NCBI RefSeq assembly: GCF_029893805.1 | Contig: NZ_JARXYP010000002.1 | Location: 5,456,001 to 5,520,000, forward strand | Length of the DNA: 64,000 nt | DNA from: Streptomyces sp. SAI-135 | Lineage (GTDB): Bacteria; Actinomycetota; Actinomycetes; Streptomycetales; Streptomycetaceae | Direction of reading: 5' to 3' | Shown here: positions 1-12,169 of the stretch, in pieces | Layout of the letters: every line of letters begins with the position of its first letter | How positions within the stretch are numbered: the first letter of the stretch is position 1 | Program-made: the position numbers and the translations under genes | The notes under the pieces: model-generated | Databases searched by the model: none | What the model saw: the letters and a program-made list of their open reading frames with translations, nothing else | Told to the model about the DNA's origin: nothing

Positions 1-1
1 C

Positions 2-742
2 GCGACCCCGGCGCCCGCCGCCCTCCCGGCCCTGCGCACCGCTGAGCGCGCCACCGAGCGGGCCCGCAGCGCCCGGGTGAGCTCCACCACCGTGATGGGC
101 ACCCAGCTGTCCCTCACCGCGGACGGTGTCCTCGGCTGGCGGGACGGCCTCTGCGGTTCCCTCGTCATCGACTACACCGGCGGCACCGCGGCCGAGACCA
201 TGCGCGGCCTCGGCGTCACCTCCATGGAGGCCCGCTACCTCTCCGACGCCTACTACGCGCGCATGGGGGAGACCTTCGCCGCCAAGACGGGCGGCAAGCA
301 CTGGCTCAGGTACGCCTACGACGACCTGAAGGCCCTCGGCGGCGGCGCCGAGCTCGCCGACCAGATGCGCTCCACCACCCCCGACCAGTCGGTGCGGCTG
401 CTGCTGGACTCCGACGACGTGCGCGCGCTCGGCCGGGAGACCGTGCACGGCCGGCGCACCACGCACTACTCCGGCACCGTGGCCGTCGGGCAGGTCACCG
501 ACACCGAGCTCCGGCAGCGCCTCCAGGACGCCGACGTCACCGCCGAGACCGTCGACATCTGGATCAACGACAAGGACCTGCTGGTCAAGAAGGTCGAGAG
601 GACCAGCACGGCGAACGGCACGGTGACCCAGACCGCCCACTACAGCGACTACGGCGTCAAGGTCGCCGTGCGCAGGCCGCCGGCCGCCGACACCGAGGAC
701 TTCAAGAACCTCCTGTCACAGTCGAGCACCAACCCCACCTGA
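2..742 (+). CDS. Lipoprotein-like envelope protein, 5' end cut by window
   Basis: The frame is open to the left edge of the window, so the start and any signal peptide are missing. The GTG at 77 is only the first in-window start codon. What remains is 246 codons of a soluble protein. Its C-terminal half parallels the next gene: an RETVHGRRTTHYSG stretch here matches TETVDGVETTHYSG there, followed in both by a predicted alpha/beta region and a WINDKD / WVDDED segment. That pattern fits the LppX/LprG-like (LolA-fold) lipoproteins common in actinobacteria, which bind or move lipids at the cell surface. The fold is inferred, not shown. The neighbour is therefore a tandem paralogue. It ends 90 bases before the next start, with no clear terminator between them. 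Confidence 0.7.
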   Translation, partial: ATPAPAALPALRTAERATERARSARVSSTTVMGTQLSLTADGVLGWRDGLCGSLVIDYTGGTAAETMRGLGVTSMEARYLSDAYYARMGETFAAKTGGKHWLRYAYDDLKALGGGAELADQMRSTTPDQSVRLLLDSDDVRALGRETVHGRRTTHYSGTVAVGQVTDTELRQRLQDADVTAETVDIWINDKDLLVKKVERTSTANGTVTQTAHYSDYGVKVAVRRPPAADTEDFKNLLSQSSTNPT

Positions 743-832
743 GCCACAGGGAATTCGCGGACCACTCACGTCCCGCTCGGATAAGCTCGCGGTCTTGCTG
801 TGAATCGACCATGTGTTCCTTGGGGGGAATCA

Positions 833-1687
833 ATGGCTACTTCTGTACGACGTTCCGCTGTACGCCGCCGGACCATCGGCGCCGGCCTCGCCGCCGTGGC
901 CCTCGCCGCGGGTGCGGTGAGCTGTTCCAAGGGAGGCGACGAGTCGCCCGAGATGACGCCCGCGGCGGCTGTCGCCAAGGCGGCGAAGAACACGGAGGAG
1001 ATCACCTCCTTCCACTACCGCATGAAGGGCGAGATGCCCGGCCAGGGGCAGGTCAACGCCGAGGCCGCCATGCGGACCAAGCCCGACATCGCGATGAGCA
1101 TGAAGATGACCGCGGCCGGCCAGGGCTCCGCGGAGATCCGCCTCGTCGACAAGGCCATGTACATCGGCGGCAACGCCGACATGGCCAAGGAGATGGACGG
1201 CAAGAAGTGGATGAAGTTCGACCTGTCCTCGCTCGGCAAGGACGGTGACCTCGGCGCGGCCGCGTCCGGCGCCGGCCAGGCCGACCAGAACCCGGCCTCC
1301 ATGTCCTCCTTCCTCAACGGCGCCAAGGACGTGAAGAAGGTCGGCACCGAGACCGTCGACGGGGTCGAGACCACCCACTACTCGGGCGACGTCACGCTGG
1401 CCGAGCTCAAGGCCTCCTTCAAGGACGCCGACAAGACGGTCCGTGAGCAGCGCGAGAAGAGCATGGAACAGATCGAGAAGCTCGGTCTGGACAAGTTCAC
1501 GATGGACATGTGGGTCGACGACGAGGACCACGCCAAGCAGTTCCGCATGCAGGGCGACGCCGACAAGGGCAAGTTCGACATGACCTTCACCTTCCTCGAC
1601 TACAACAAGCCGGTGACCGTCACGGCGCCGCCCGCGGGCGAGACCGCCGACCTGGCCGAGATGATGAAGGAACTCCAGAACAGCTGA
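833..1687 (+). CDS. Lipoprotein, LppX/LolA-like fold suspected
   Basis: This 284-residue predicted lipoprotein has an arginine-rich N-terminus (residues 6-13), a hydrophobic stretch (16-29) and the lipobox AVSC with the lipidated Cys at 31. The mature part begins with a short charged linker. I chose ATG 833 because a GGGGGGAA ribosome site precedes it by a few bases. A GTG at 800 would put a useless tail before the signal peptide. Residues from about 45 on alternate charged and hydrophobic strands as in LppX/LprG-type lipid-binding lipoproteins, and the C-terminal region repeats the TETVDG...THYSG motif of the preceding gene. Function is unknown; lipid or glycolipid handling at the membrane is an inference from the family. 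Confidence 0.8.
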   Translation: MATSVRRSAVRRRTIGAGLAAVALAAGAVSCSKGGDESPEMTPAAAVAKAAKNTEEITSFHYRMKGEMPGQGQVNAEAAMRTKPDIAMSMKMTAAGQGSAEIRLVDKAMYIGGNADMAKEMDGKKWMKFDLSSLGKDGDLGAAASGAGQADQNPASMSSFLNGAKDVKKVGTETVDGVETTHYSGDVTLAELKASFKDADKTVREQREKSMEQIEKLGLDKFTMDMWVDDEDHAKQFRMQGDADKGKFDMTFTFLDYNKPVTVTAPPAGETADLAEMMKELQNS

Positions 1688-1708
1688 GCGCCACAGGACC
1701 GGATTTGC

Positions 1709-1734
1709 TTGACAGGGATCCGGTCACGTACGCT
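1709..1734 (+). promoter_or_regulatory. Candidate rplJ-rplL promoter
   Basis: TTGACA at 1709-1714 is a perfect -35 hexamer. The best -10 match, TACGCT at 1729-1734, leaves only 14 bases between them, shorter than normal. The start point would fall just before the L10 leader. The -35 is convincing, the -10 is not. Confidence 0.4.
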
Positions 1735-1737
1735 CCT

Positions 1738-1973
1738 ACAGAAGCCAAAGACCGCTGGTCGTTGCCGTGTCCTCGTAAGAGGGAGCGGTGGCCGAAGGAT
1801 CCGCTGAAGACTGCGGACGACCCGCGCAGGTGACTGTGGATGTGCTCCCGGAGACACGTGCCTTGTGCAGGTGATTGCGGTCGAGCTACGCCCCGTGCGC
1901 CTGCGCCGGGGCGTTTCGTTTTGTGCAGCCCCTTCTGAGCGGTCCTCATCACCCGGAAGGAGGCCGACGCTCT
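1738..1973 (+). promoter_or_regulatory. L10-type ribosomal leader of rplJ
   Basis: About 235 bases of untranslated leader precede rplJ. The GAAGCCAAAGACCGCTGGTC block at 1741-1760 and the later GAGCGGTGGCCGAAGGATCC block at 1783-1802 look like the two sides of the L10(L12)-binding leader known from many bacteria (Rfam L10_leader). In that system free L10-L12 complex binds the leader and lowers expression of its own operon. Here the leader ends in a terminator-like hairpin (1888-1922), so attenuation is a reasonable mechanism. I recognise the motif by eye; a covariance-model search would settle it. Confidence 0.65.
1888..1922 (+). terminator. Intrinsic terminator-like hairpin inside rplJ leader
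   Basis: ACGCCCCG (1888-1895) pairs perfectly with CGGGGCGT (1907-1914) around an 11-base loop and is followed by TTCGTTTT. It lies 50 bases before the rplJ start, so it would stop transcription before the gene unless relieved. This is the expected layout of an attenuator in an L10 leader. Confidence 0.6.
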
Positions 1974-2504
1974 ATGGCAAGGCCCGACAAGGCTGCCGCG
2001 GTAGCCGAGCTGACGGAGCAGTTCCGCAGCTCGAACGCCGCCGTGCTGACCGAGTACCGGGGTCTCACCGTGGCGCAGCTCAAGACGCTGCGTCGTTCGC
2101 TCGGTGAAGACGCCCAGTACGCCGTGGTGAAGAACACGCTGACCAAGATCGCGGCCAACGAGGCCGGGATCTCGACGCTCGACGACCTGTTCAACGGTCC
2201 GACGGCGGTTGCCTTCATCACCGGTGACCCGGTGACGTCGGCGAAGGGTCTTCGTGACTTCGCCAAGGACAACCCGAACCTCGTCATCAAGGGCGGTGTC
2301 CTTGACGGCAAGGCGCTGTCCGCCGATGAGATCAAGAAGCTCGCGGACCTCGAGTCCCGCGAGGTTCTGCTCGCCAAGCTGGCGGGCGCCTTCAAGGGCA
2401 AGCAGACTCAGGCTGCTCAGGTCTTCCAGGCGCTCCCGTCGAAGCTCGTCCGCACCGTGGACGCGCTTCGCGCCAAGCAGGACGAGCAGGGCGGTGCCGA
2501 GTAA
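1974..2504 (+). CDS. rplJ: 50S ribosomal protein L10
   Basis: L10 is the base of the ribosomal stalk. It binds 23S rRNA and carries the L7/L12 dimers that recruit translation GTPases. The 176-residue product begins MARPDKAAAVAELTEQF and has the conserved early block TEYRGLTVAQL (residues 24-34), which contacts rRNA, and a helical C-terminus for L12 docking. ATG 1974 is chosen for the strong GGAAGGAGG site at 1955-1963. A GTG at 1875 in frame would force translation through the leader hairpin. The gene is first in an operon with rplL, 115 bases downstream. Confidence 0.97.
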   Translation: MARPDKAAAVAELTEQFRSSNAAVLTEYRGLTVAQLKTLRRSLGEDAQYAVVKNTLTKIAANEAGISTLDDLFNGPTAVAFITGDPVTSAKGLRDFAKDNPNLVIKGGVLDGKALSADEIKKLADLESREVLLAKLAGAFKGKQTQAAQVFQALPSKLVRTVDALRAKQDEQGGAE

Positions 2505-2619
2505 CTCGGCTCGCGCATTGATCCGTGCCGCCTGAGGCGCGGGTCGTAGCGGGCCGTAAGTACGCCCGCCGTTTCGATACATCCGGCACCTGCCGAAATT
2601 AGTGGAAGGATCGCCCATC

Positions 2620-3003
2620 ATGGCGAAGCTCAGCCAGGAAGACCTGCTCGCGCAGTTCGAGGAGATGACCCTCATCGAGCTCTCCGAGTTCGTGAAGGCC
2701 TTCGAGGAGAAGTTCGACGTCACCGCCGCCGCGGCCGTCGCCGTCGCGGGCCCGGCCGGTCCGGCCGCCGCCGCCCCGGCCGAGGAGGAGAAGGACGAGT
2801 TCGACGTCATCCTCACCGGTGCCGGCGACAAGAAGATCCAGGTCATCAAGGTCGTGCGTGAGCTGACCTCCCTGGGTCTGAAGGAGGCCAAGGACCTCGT
2901 GGACGGCGCCCCGAAGCCCGTCCTCGAGAAGGTCGCCAAGGACGCCGCCGAGAAGGCCGCCGAGTCCCTCAAGGGCGCCGGCGCCTCCGTCGAGGTCAAG
3001 TAA
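2620..3003 (+). CDS. rplL: 50S ribosomal protein L7/L12
   Basis: This is the mobile stalk protein that binds EF-G, EF-Tu and initiation factors; several dimers sit on L10. The 127-residue product shows the three classic parts: an N-terminal dimerisation region (residues 1-35), an Ala/Pro-rich hinge (about 38-57) and the C-terminal factor-binding domain with the GLKEAKDLVDGAP segment. ATG 2620 follows a GGAAGGA site. It is made in excess of L10 in other bacteria. Here a 115-base spacer with a possible secondary structure separates the two genes, and a strong hairpin ends the operon. Confidence 0.97.
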   Translation: MAKLSQEDLLAQFEEMTLIELSEFVKAFEEKFDVTAAAAVAVAGPAGPAAAAPAEEEKDEFDVILTGAGDKKIQVIKVVRELTSLGLKEAKDLVDGAPKPVLEKVAKDAAEKAAESLKGAGASVEVK

Positions 3004-3041
3004 CACCGCACAGGTCCCGCTGGGCCTGTAACGCGCAAGCA

Positions 3042-3079
3042 CCGAAGAGCGATCATCCATCCGGGTGGTCGCTCTTCGG
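3042..3079 (+). terminator. Terminator hairpin after rplL
   Basis: A 17-base-pair stem (3042-3058 with 3063-3079, a few G-T pairs) encloses the loop ATCC. There is no long U run after it, as is usual for Streptomyces terminators. Confidence 0.7.
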
Positions 3080-3562
3080 CGTTCCTGGAGGCGCGGTCAC
3101 GGTTGCCTTGCCACCTCGTGGGCGAGGGGTATGGTGATCTTCGTCGTGTCTCCCGGAACCCCAGGTTCGGGAAGGGGGGCCTTGACGAACCGCACGCAGC
3201 GCGCAATTCTCAGGACGCGTCGTCAGAACGGTCCGAATCCGAGGCATGGATCGGCGACGAAGAGGGCAGTATCAACGTGCGTTGAGGGCACCATGCCGAG
3301 GACGTTGAGGGCAGCGAGAGTTTTTGAAGACCGGGCAGAAAAGCGGGACTGGACATCAGTGCGCCAAGTGGCTACACTGACCCTTTGCGCTGCCTGTTAG
3401 CTGTCCCCTGCCCGTCACCAGGGGTCTGCCCTCGCCTCAGCATCGATGACCGGACCATCTCTGACCTGGCCCTTTGGCCAAATCGGAGAGACCTGTCCTC
3501 TGTGCCGCGGAGGAGGGCCCGGGGAGCGCGTAGTGAGTCCGAGCCCTCGGAAGGACCCCCTC
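3080..3562 (+). promoter_or_regulatory. rpoB upstream region
   Basis: These 483 bases between the rplL terminator and rpoB contain no convincing gene. They hold the main rpoB promoter (3350-3378) and a leader of roughly 180 bases. A weaker pair, TTGCCA (3108) and TATGGT (3130) with 16-base spacing, may be an additional upstream promoter. In-frame starts upstream of the chosen rpoB TTG give a poorly conserved extension and are not used. Confidence 0.5.
3350..3378 (+). promoter_or_regulatory. rpoBC promoter
   Basis: TGGACA (3350-3355) and TACACT (3373-3378) are separated by exactly 17 bases. This is a near-consensus promoter for the vegetative sigma factor, placed to give a leader of about 175-180 bases. 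Confidence 0.75.
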
Positions 3563-6500
3563 TTGGCCGCCTCGCGCACTGCCTCGACCGCGAATACGAA
3601 CAACGGCGCCAGCACCGCCCCGCTGCGCATCTCCTTTGCAAAGATCAAGGAGCCTCTCGAGGTTCCCAACCTGCTCGCGCTGCAGACCGAGAGCTTTGAC
3701 TGGCTGCTCGGGAACACCGCCTGGCAGAGTCGGGTCGAGGAGGCTCTGGAGTCCGGTCAGGACGTCCCCACCAAGTCCGGTCTGGAGGAGATCTTCGAGG
3801 AGATCTCCCCGATCGAGGACTTCTCCGGGTCGATGTCGCTGACGTTCCGCGACCACCGCTTCGAACCGCCGAAGAACAGCATCGACGAGTGCAAGGAGCG
3901 CGACTTCACGTACGCCGCCCCGCTCTTCGTGACGGCGGAGTTCACCAACAACGAGACCGGCGAGATCAAGTCCCAGACGGTCTTCATGGGCGACTTCCCG
4001 CTCATGACCAACAAGGGCACCTTCGTCATCAACGGCACCGAGCGTGTCGTGGTGTCGCAGCTGGTCCGCTCGCCGGGTGTCTACTTCGACTCCTCCATCG
4101 ACAAGACGTCCGACAAGGACATCTTCTCGGCCAAGATCATCCCGTCCCGGGGTGCCTGGCTGGAGATGGAGATCGACAAGCGCGACATGGTCGGTGTCCG
4201 CATCGACCGCAAGCGCAAGCAGTCCGTCACCGTCCTCCTGAAGGCTCTCGGCTGGACCACCGAGCAGATCCTCGAGGAGTTCGGCGAGTACGAGTCGATG
4301 CGCGCCACCCTGGAGAAGGACCACACCCAGGGCCAGGACGACGCGCTGCTCGACATCTACCGCAAGCTGCGTCCGGGCGAGCCGCCCACGCGTGAGGCCG
4401 CCCAGACCCTTCTGGAGAACCTCTACTTCAACCCCAAGCGCTACGACCTCGCCAAGGTCGGCCGCTACAAGGTCAACAAGAAGCTGGGTGCGGACGCTCC
4501 GCTGGACGCGGGCATCCTGACCGTCGAGGACATCATCTCGACGATCAAGTACCTGGTGAAGCTGCACGCGGGCGAGACCGAGACCACGGGTGACAGCGGC
4601 ACCACGATCGTCGTCGAGACCGACGACATCGACCACTTCGGCAACCGTCGTCTGCGCAGCGTCGGCGAGCTCATCCAGAACCAGGTCCGCACGGGTCTGG
4701 CTCGTATGGAGCGCGTCGTCCGCGAGCGCATGACGACCCAGGACGTCGAGGCGATCACGCCGCAGACCCTGATCAACATCCGGCCGGTCGTCGCCTCCAT
4801 CAAGGAGTTCTTCGGCACCAGCCAGCTGTCGCAGTTCATGGACCAGAACAACCCGCTGTCGGGTCTCACCCACAAGCGCCGTCTGTCGGCTCTTGGCCCG
4901 GGTGGTCTCTCCCGTGAGCGGGCCGGCTTCGAGGTCCGTGACGTGCACCCGTCCCACTACGGCCGCATGTGCCCGATCGAGACGCCCGAAGGCCCGAACA
5001 TCGGTCTGATCGGTTCGCTCGCCTCCTACGGCCGCGTCAACGCGTTCGGTTTCGTGGAGACGCCGTACCGCAAGGTCGTCGACGGTCAGGTCACCGACGA
5101 GGTGGACTACCTGACGGCCGACGAGGAGGACCGCTTCGTCATCGCGCAGGCCAACGCCACGCTCAACGACGACATGCGGTTCGAGGAGGCCCGGGTCCTG
5201 GTCCGCCGTCGTGGCGGCGAGGTCGACTACGTCCCCGGGGACGACGTCGACTACATGGACGTCTCGCCGCGCCAGATGGTGTCGGTCGCGACCGCCATGA
5301 TCCCGTTCCTCGAGCACGACGACGCCAACCGTGCCCTCATGGGCGCGAACATGATGCGTCAGGCCGTGCCGCTCATCAAGAGCGAGTCCCCGCTCGTCGG
5401 CACCGGCATGGAGTACCGCTCCGCCGTCGACGCCGGCGACGTGGTCAAGGCCGAGAAGGCGGGTGTGGTCCAGGAGGTCTCCGCGGACTACATCACCACC
5501 GCCAACGACGACGGCACGTACATCACGTACCGCCTGGCCAAGTTCGCCCGCTCCAACCAGGGCACCTCGGTCAACCAGAAGGTCATCGTCAACGAGGGCG
5601 ACCGGATCATCGAGGGCCAGGTCCTGGCCGACGGTCCGGCCACCCAGAACGGCGAGATGGCGCTGGGCAAGAACCTGCTCGTGGCGTTCATGCCGTGGGA
5701 GGGTCACAACTACGAGGACGCGATCATCCTGTCGCAGCGCCTCGTGCAGGACGACGTCCTCTCCTCGATCCACATCGAGGAGCACGAGGTCGACGCCCGT
5801 GACACCAAGCTCGGCCCCGAGGAGATCACCCGGGACATCCCGAACGTCTCCGAGGAGGTCCTCGCCGACCTCGACGAGCGCGGCATCATCCGCATCGGTG
5901 CCGAGGTCATCGCCGGTGACATCCTCGTCGGCAAGGTCACGCCCAAGGGCGAGACCGAGCTGACGCCCGAGGAGCGCCTGCTGCGCGCGATCTTCGGTGA
6001 GAAGGCCCGTGAGGTCCGTGACACCTCGCTGAAGGTGCCGCACGGCGAGACCGGCAAGGTCATCGGCGTCCGCGTCTTCGACCGCGAGGAGGGCGACGAG
6101 CTTCCCCCCGGTGTGAACCAGCTGGTGCGCGTGTACGTGGCGCAGAAGCGCAAGATCACCGACGGTGACAAGCTCGCCGGCCGGCACGGCAACAAGGGTG
6201 TCATCTCCAAGATCCTGCCCATCGAGGACATGCCGTTCCTCGAGGACGGGACCCCGGTCGACATCATCCTCAACCCGCTGGGTGTGCCGTCCCGAATGAA
6301 CCCGGGACAGGTCCTGGAGATCCACCTCGGCTGGCTCGCCAGCCGCGGCTGGGACGTCTCCGGCCTCGCCGAGGACTGGGCGCAGCGCCTCCAGGCGATC
6401 GGCGCCGACTCCGTCGCCCCCGGCACCAACGTCGCGACCCCGGTCTTCGACGGTGCCCGCGAGGACGAGCTGGCCGGTCTGCTCCAGCACACCATCCCGA

Positions 6501-7048
6501 ACCGGGACGGCGAGCGCATGGTGCAGCCGACCGGCAAGGCGAGGCTGTTCGACGGCCGCTCCGGTGAGCCGTTCCCGGACCCGATCTCGATCGGGTACAT
6601 GTACATCCTCAAGCTGCACCACCTGGTCGACGACAAGCTGCACGCCCGCTCGACCGGTCCGTACTCGATGATCACCCAGCAGCCGCTGGGTGGTAAGGCC
6701 CAGTTCGGTGGCCAGCGCTTCGGTGAGATGGAGGTGTGGGCGCTGGAGGCATACGGCGCCGCCTACGCCCTCCAGGAGCTGCTGACCATCAAGTCCGACG
6801 ACGTCACCGGCCGCGTGAAGGTCTACGAGGCCATCGTCAAGGGCGAGAACATCCCCGAGCCCGGCATCCCCGAGTCCTTCAAGGTGCTCATCAAGGAGAT
6901 GCAGTCTCTCTGCCTGAACGTGGAGGTGCTGTCCAGCGACGGTATGTCCATCGAAATGCGTGACACCGACGAGGACGTCTTCCGCGCGGCGGAGGAGCTC
7001 GGCATCGACCTGTCCCGGCGCGAGCCGAGCAGCGTCGAAGAGGTCTGA
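3563..7048 (+). CDS. rpoB: DNA-directed RNA polymerase subunit beta
   Basis: This is the catalytic beta subunit of RNA polymerase. I place the start at TTG 3563, behind GGAAGGA (3549-3555), giving 1,161 residues, the length I recall for the S. coelicolor protein; a GTG at 3533 is the main alternative. The rifampicin-binding cluster is present as GTSQLSQFMDQNN (418-430) with Asp427, His437 and Ser442 all in their drug-sensitive form. Other family signatures visible are the HYGRMCPIETPEGPNIGLI block after it and GRHGNKGV, GGKAQFGGQR and the LLTIKSDDVTGR segment near the C-terminus. rpoC follows after 100 bases containing a perfect hairpin, so the two subunits are co-transcribed. Confidence 0.98.
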   Translation: MAASRTASTANTNNGASTAPLRISFAKIKEPLEVPNLLALQTESFDWLLGNTAWQSRVEEALESGQDVPTKSGLEEIFEEISPIEDFSGSMSLTFRDHRFEPPKNSIDECKERDFTYAAPLFVTAEFTNNETGEIKSQTVFMGDFPLMTNKGTFVINGTERVVVSQLVRSPGVYFDSSIDKTSDKDIFSAKIIPSRGAWLEMEIDKRDMVGVRIDRKRKQSVTVLLKALGWTTEQILEEFGEYESMRATLEKDHTQGQDDALLDIYRKLRPGEPPTREAAQTLLENLYFNPKRYDLAKVGRYKVNKKLGADAPLDAGILTVEDIISTIKYLVKLHAGETETTGDSGTTIVVETDDIDHFGNRRLRSVGELIQNQVRTGLARMERVVRERMTTQDVEAITPQTLINIRPVVASIKEFFGTSQLSQFMDQNNPLSGLTHKRRLSALGPGGLSRERAGFEVRDVHPSHYGRMCPIETPEGPNIGLIGSLASYGRVNAFGFVETPYRKVVDGQVTDEVDYLTADEEDRFVIAQANATLNDDMRFEEARVLVRRRGGEVDYVPGDDVDYMDVSPRQMVSVATAMIPFLEHDDANRALMGANMMRQAVPLIKSESPLVGTGMEYRSAVDAGDVVKAEKAGVVQEVSADYITTANDDGTYITYRLAKFARSNQGTSVNQKVIVNEGDRIIEGQVLADGPATQNGEMALGKNLLVAFMPWEGHNYEDAIILSQRLVQDDVLSSIHIEEHEVDARDTKLGPEEITRDIPNVSEEVLADLDERGIIRIGAEVIAGDILVGKVTPKGETELTPEERLLRAIFGEKAREVRDTSLKVPHGETGKVIGVRVFDREEGDELPPGVNQLVRVYVAQKRKITDGDKLAGRHGNKGVISKILPIEDMPFLEDGTPVDIILNPLGVPSRMNPGQVLEIHLGWLASRGWDVSGLAEDWAQRLQAIGADSVAPGTNVATPVFDGAREDELAGLLQHTIPNRDGERMVQPTGKARLFDGRSGEPFPDPISIGYMYILKLHHLVDDKLHARSTGPYSMITQQPLGGKAQFGGQRFGEMEVWALEAYGAAYALQELLTIKSDDVTGRVKVYEAIVKGENIPEPGIPESFKVLIKEMQSLCLNVEVLSSDGMSIEMRDTDEDVFRAAEELGIDLSRREPSSVEEV

Positions 7049-7055
7049 CGGGAGT

Positions 7056-7090
7056 CCGGCCGGAGGACCTGGTGAGGAACCTCCGGCCGG
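7056..7090 (+). other. Perfect hairpin between rpoB and rpoC
   Basis: CCGGCCGGAGG (7056-7066) and CCTCCGGCCGG (7080-7090) form an 11-base-pair stem with a 13-base loop. No U run follows, so full termination is unlikely. It could be an RNase processing site or could stabilise the rpoB message. Confidence 0.5.
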
Positions 7091-7148
7091 CCCCAGGACC
7101 CCCGTATCAGACCCCAAGACTTACAACCCTGAGAGGGATTGACGCATA

Positions 7149-11048
<3,900 letters not shown>

Positions 11049-11062
11049 GCGGGTCGCTTGTT

Positions 11063-11096
11063 GAAGGGCGGTCACCCTTTGGGGTGGCCGCCCTTC
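11063..11096 (+). terminator. Terminator of rpoBC
   Basis: GAAGGGCGGTCACCC pairs with GGGTGGCCGCCCTTC around TTTG, a 15-base-pair stem immediately after rpoC. Confidence 0.8.
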
Positions 11097-11186
11097 GGCG
11101 TGGACGGGGGTGGTCTGGGCGGAACCTGTCCCGATATCGGAGCGTTGGAGCATCATGGAGGCATTCGACCTCTCAGGGGGTGCTCC

Positions 11187-11846
11187 GTGTCGCAACCGTC
11201 GTGGCAATCGTGGCAGGGCAGGGACGAGTGGCCGTCAGAGCCGGGCAGGGACGCTCCGTCGGACGTTCCGGCCGCCAGGCCCTGGACCGGCGCGGGCGCC
11301 CCTGTCGCGCGCCCCTGGCCCGGATACGGGACTCCGCAGCCCGGCGCCTCCCACCCTGCCTCCCACCCCGGTAGCGCCGCCATGCTCGCCTCCCACGCCG
11401 ACCGGGAGCGGGCCGTCGACGTGTTGCGGGCCGGGTACGGGGAGGGGCGGCTGGAGAAGGGTGAGTTCGACAAGCGGGTGGAGCGGGCGTACCGGGCCCG
11501 GACCGTCGGGGAGCTGGCGCTGCTCGTGTCCGACCTGCCGCTGGGCCCCGTGCCGCAGCCGGCGCCCGTCACGGCCGTACCGCGGACCTTTCTGCCCGCC
11601 CCGCGGCCGCGGGCCAACGGGAAGGCGGTCGGAGCGGCGGTGTGCGGGCTGCTGTGCGTGCCGACCTTCGGGTTCACCGGGATCCCGGCGGTGATCCTCG
11701 GACACACGGCGCGGGCCGAGATCGAGCGGACGGGGGAGAGCGGTGACGGGCTGGCGCTGACCGGGCTTGTGTTCGGCTGGCTGTCGATCGCGGCCTGGTC
11801 CATCATGATGACGCTGCTGGTCGCGGTGGGTCTCGCCTCGGGGTGA
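11187..11846 (+). CDS. DUF1707 and DUF4190 domain membrane protein
   Basis: This 219-residue actinobacterial protein has no defined biochemical role. A Gln/Trp/Pro-rich leader (about 1-65) is followed by a DUF1707 domain (about 68-120) with the motif HADRERAVDVLRAGYGEGRL and EFDKRVERAYRARTVGEL. A Pro-rich linker leads to a DUF4190-type region (about 145-219) with two membrane segments around GAAVCGLLCVPTFGFTGIPA and LVFGWLSIAAWSIMMTLLVA. GTG 11187 is chosen because AGGGGG lies 6 bases upstream. Upstream in-frame codons run back into the rpoC terminator. DUF1707 is often found on small membrane or sensing proteins. Here it stands alone between the rpoBC and str operons. Confidence 0.85.
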   Translation: MSQPSWQSWQGRDEWPSEPGRDAPSDVPAARPWTGAGAPVARPWPGYGTPQPGASHPASHPGSAAMLASHADRERAVDVLRAGYGEGRLEKGEFDKRVERAYRARTVGELALLVSDLPLGPVPQPAPVTAVPRTFLPAPRPRANGKAVGAAVCGLLCVPTFGFTGIPAVILGHTARAEIERTGESGDGLALTGLVFGWLSIAAWSIMMTLLVAVGLASG

Positions 11847-11945
11847 GCGGCTTCCCGCACGTGTGCGCCGTGTGAAATCGAAGATCGTCCACGGCGTAGG
11901 GGCTTGACATCGCGCGCTCCGCGAGGGTGCCGTCGCCCTTCTGTT

Positions 11946-11974
11946 TTGACCGCAGCGAATGAGCTGGGTACGCT
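11946..11974 (+). promoter_or_regulatory. str operon (rpsL) promoter
   Basis: TTGACC (11946-11951) and TACGCT (11969-11974) lie 17 bases apart. The distance to rpsL gives a leader of about 185-190 bases. Confidence 0.75.
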
Positions 11975-12169
11975 CAGACCTTGTGCCTGGGGTGTGCCCT
12001 GGCTCCCGTGCGTGCCTTGAACCGCACTAGGGGGGCCTTGAGCGGCCACCGTAATCTGCGCCCTTTTCGCCTTGCGGCGGGAGTCCGCCGGATTCGACAC
12101 ACCCGACCGCGTGGGTCGGCGACGTTCCAGGTTAGCTTCACCATTCGGCACACAGAAACCGGAGAAGTA
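11975..12169 (+). promoter_or_regulatory. rpsL leader with conserved hairpin element
   Basis: The leader holds two hairpins: GGCGG-GAGT-CCGCC around 12075-12090 and, at 12095-12119, an element with CCGACC / GGTCGG arms around GCGTG. The second element recurs with one mismatch in 25 bases in the rpsJ leader at 34464-34488, and a GTTCCAG follows shortly downstream in both. This suggests shared control of the two ribosomal operons. No open reading frame in the leader looks real. Confidence 0.6.

Noticed and set aside
3437..7117. A 1,226-codon open frame on the minus strand opposite rpoB, and a similar one opposite rpoC (7107-11207)
   Set aside because: They mirror the third-position G+C bias of the real genes, consist of low-complexity Arg/Asp/Leu/Gly strings and have no recognisable motif or ribosome site.
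11904..11909. TTGACA as an extra rpsL promoter -35
   Set aside because: No acceptable -10 at 16-19 bases.
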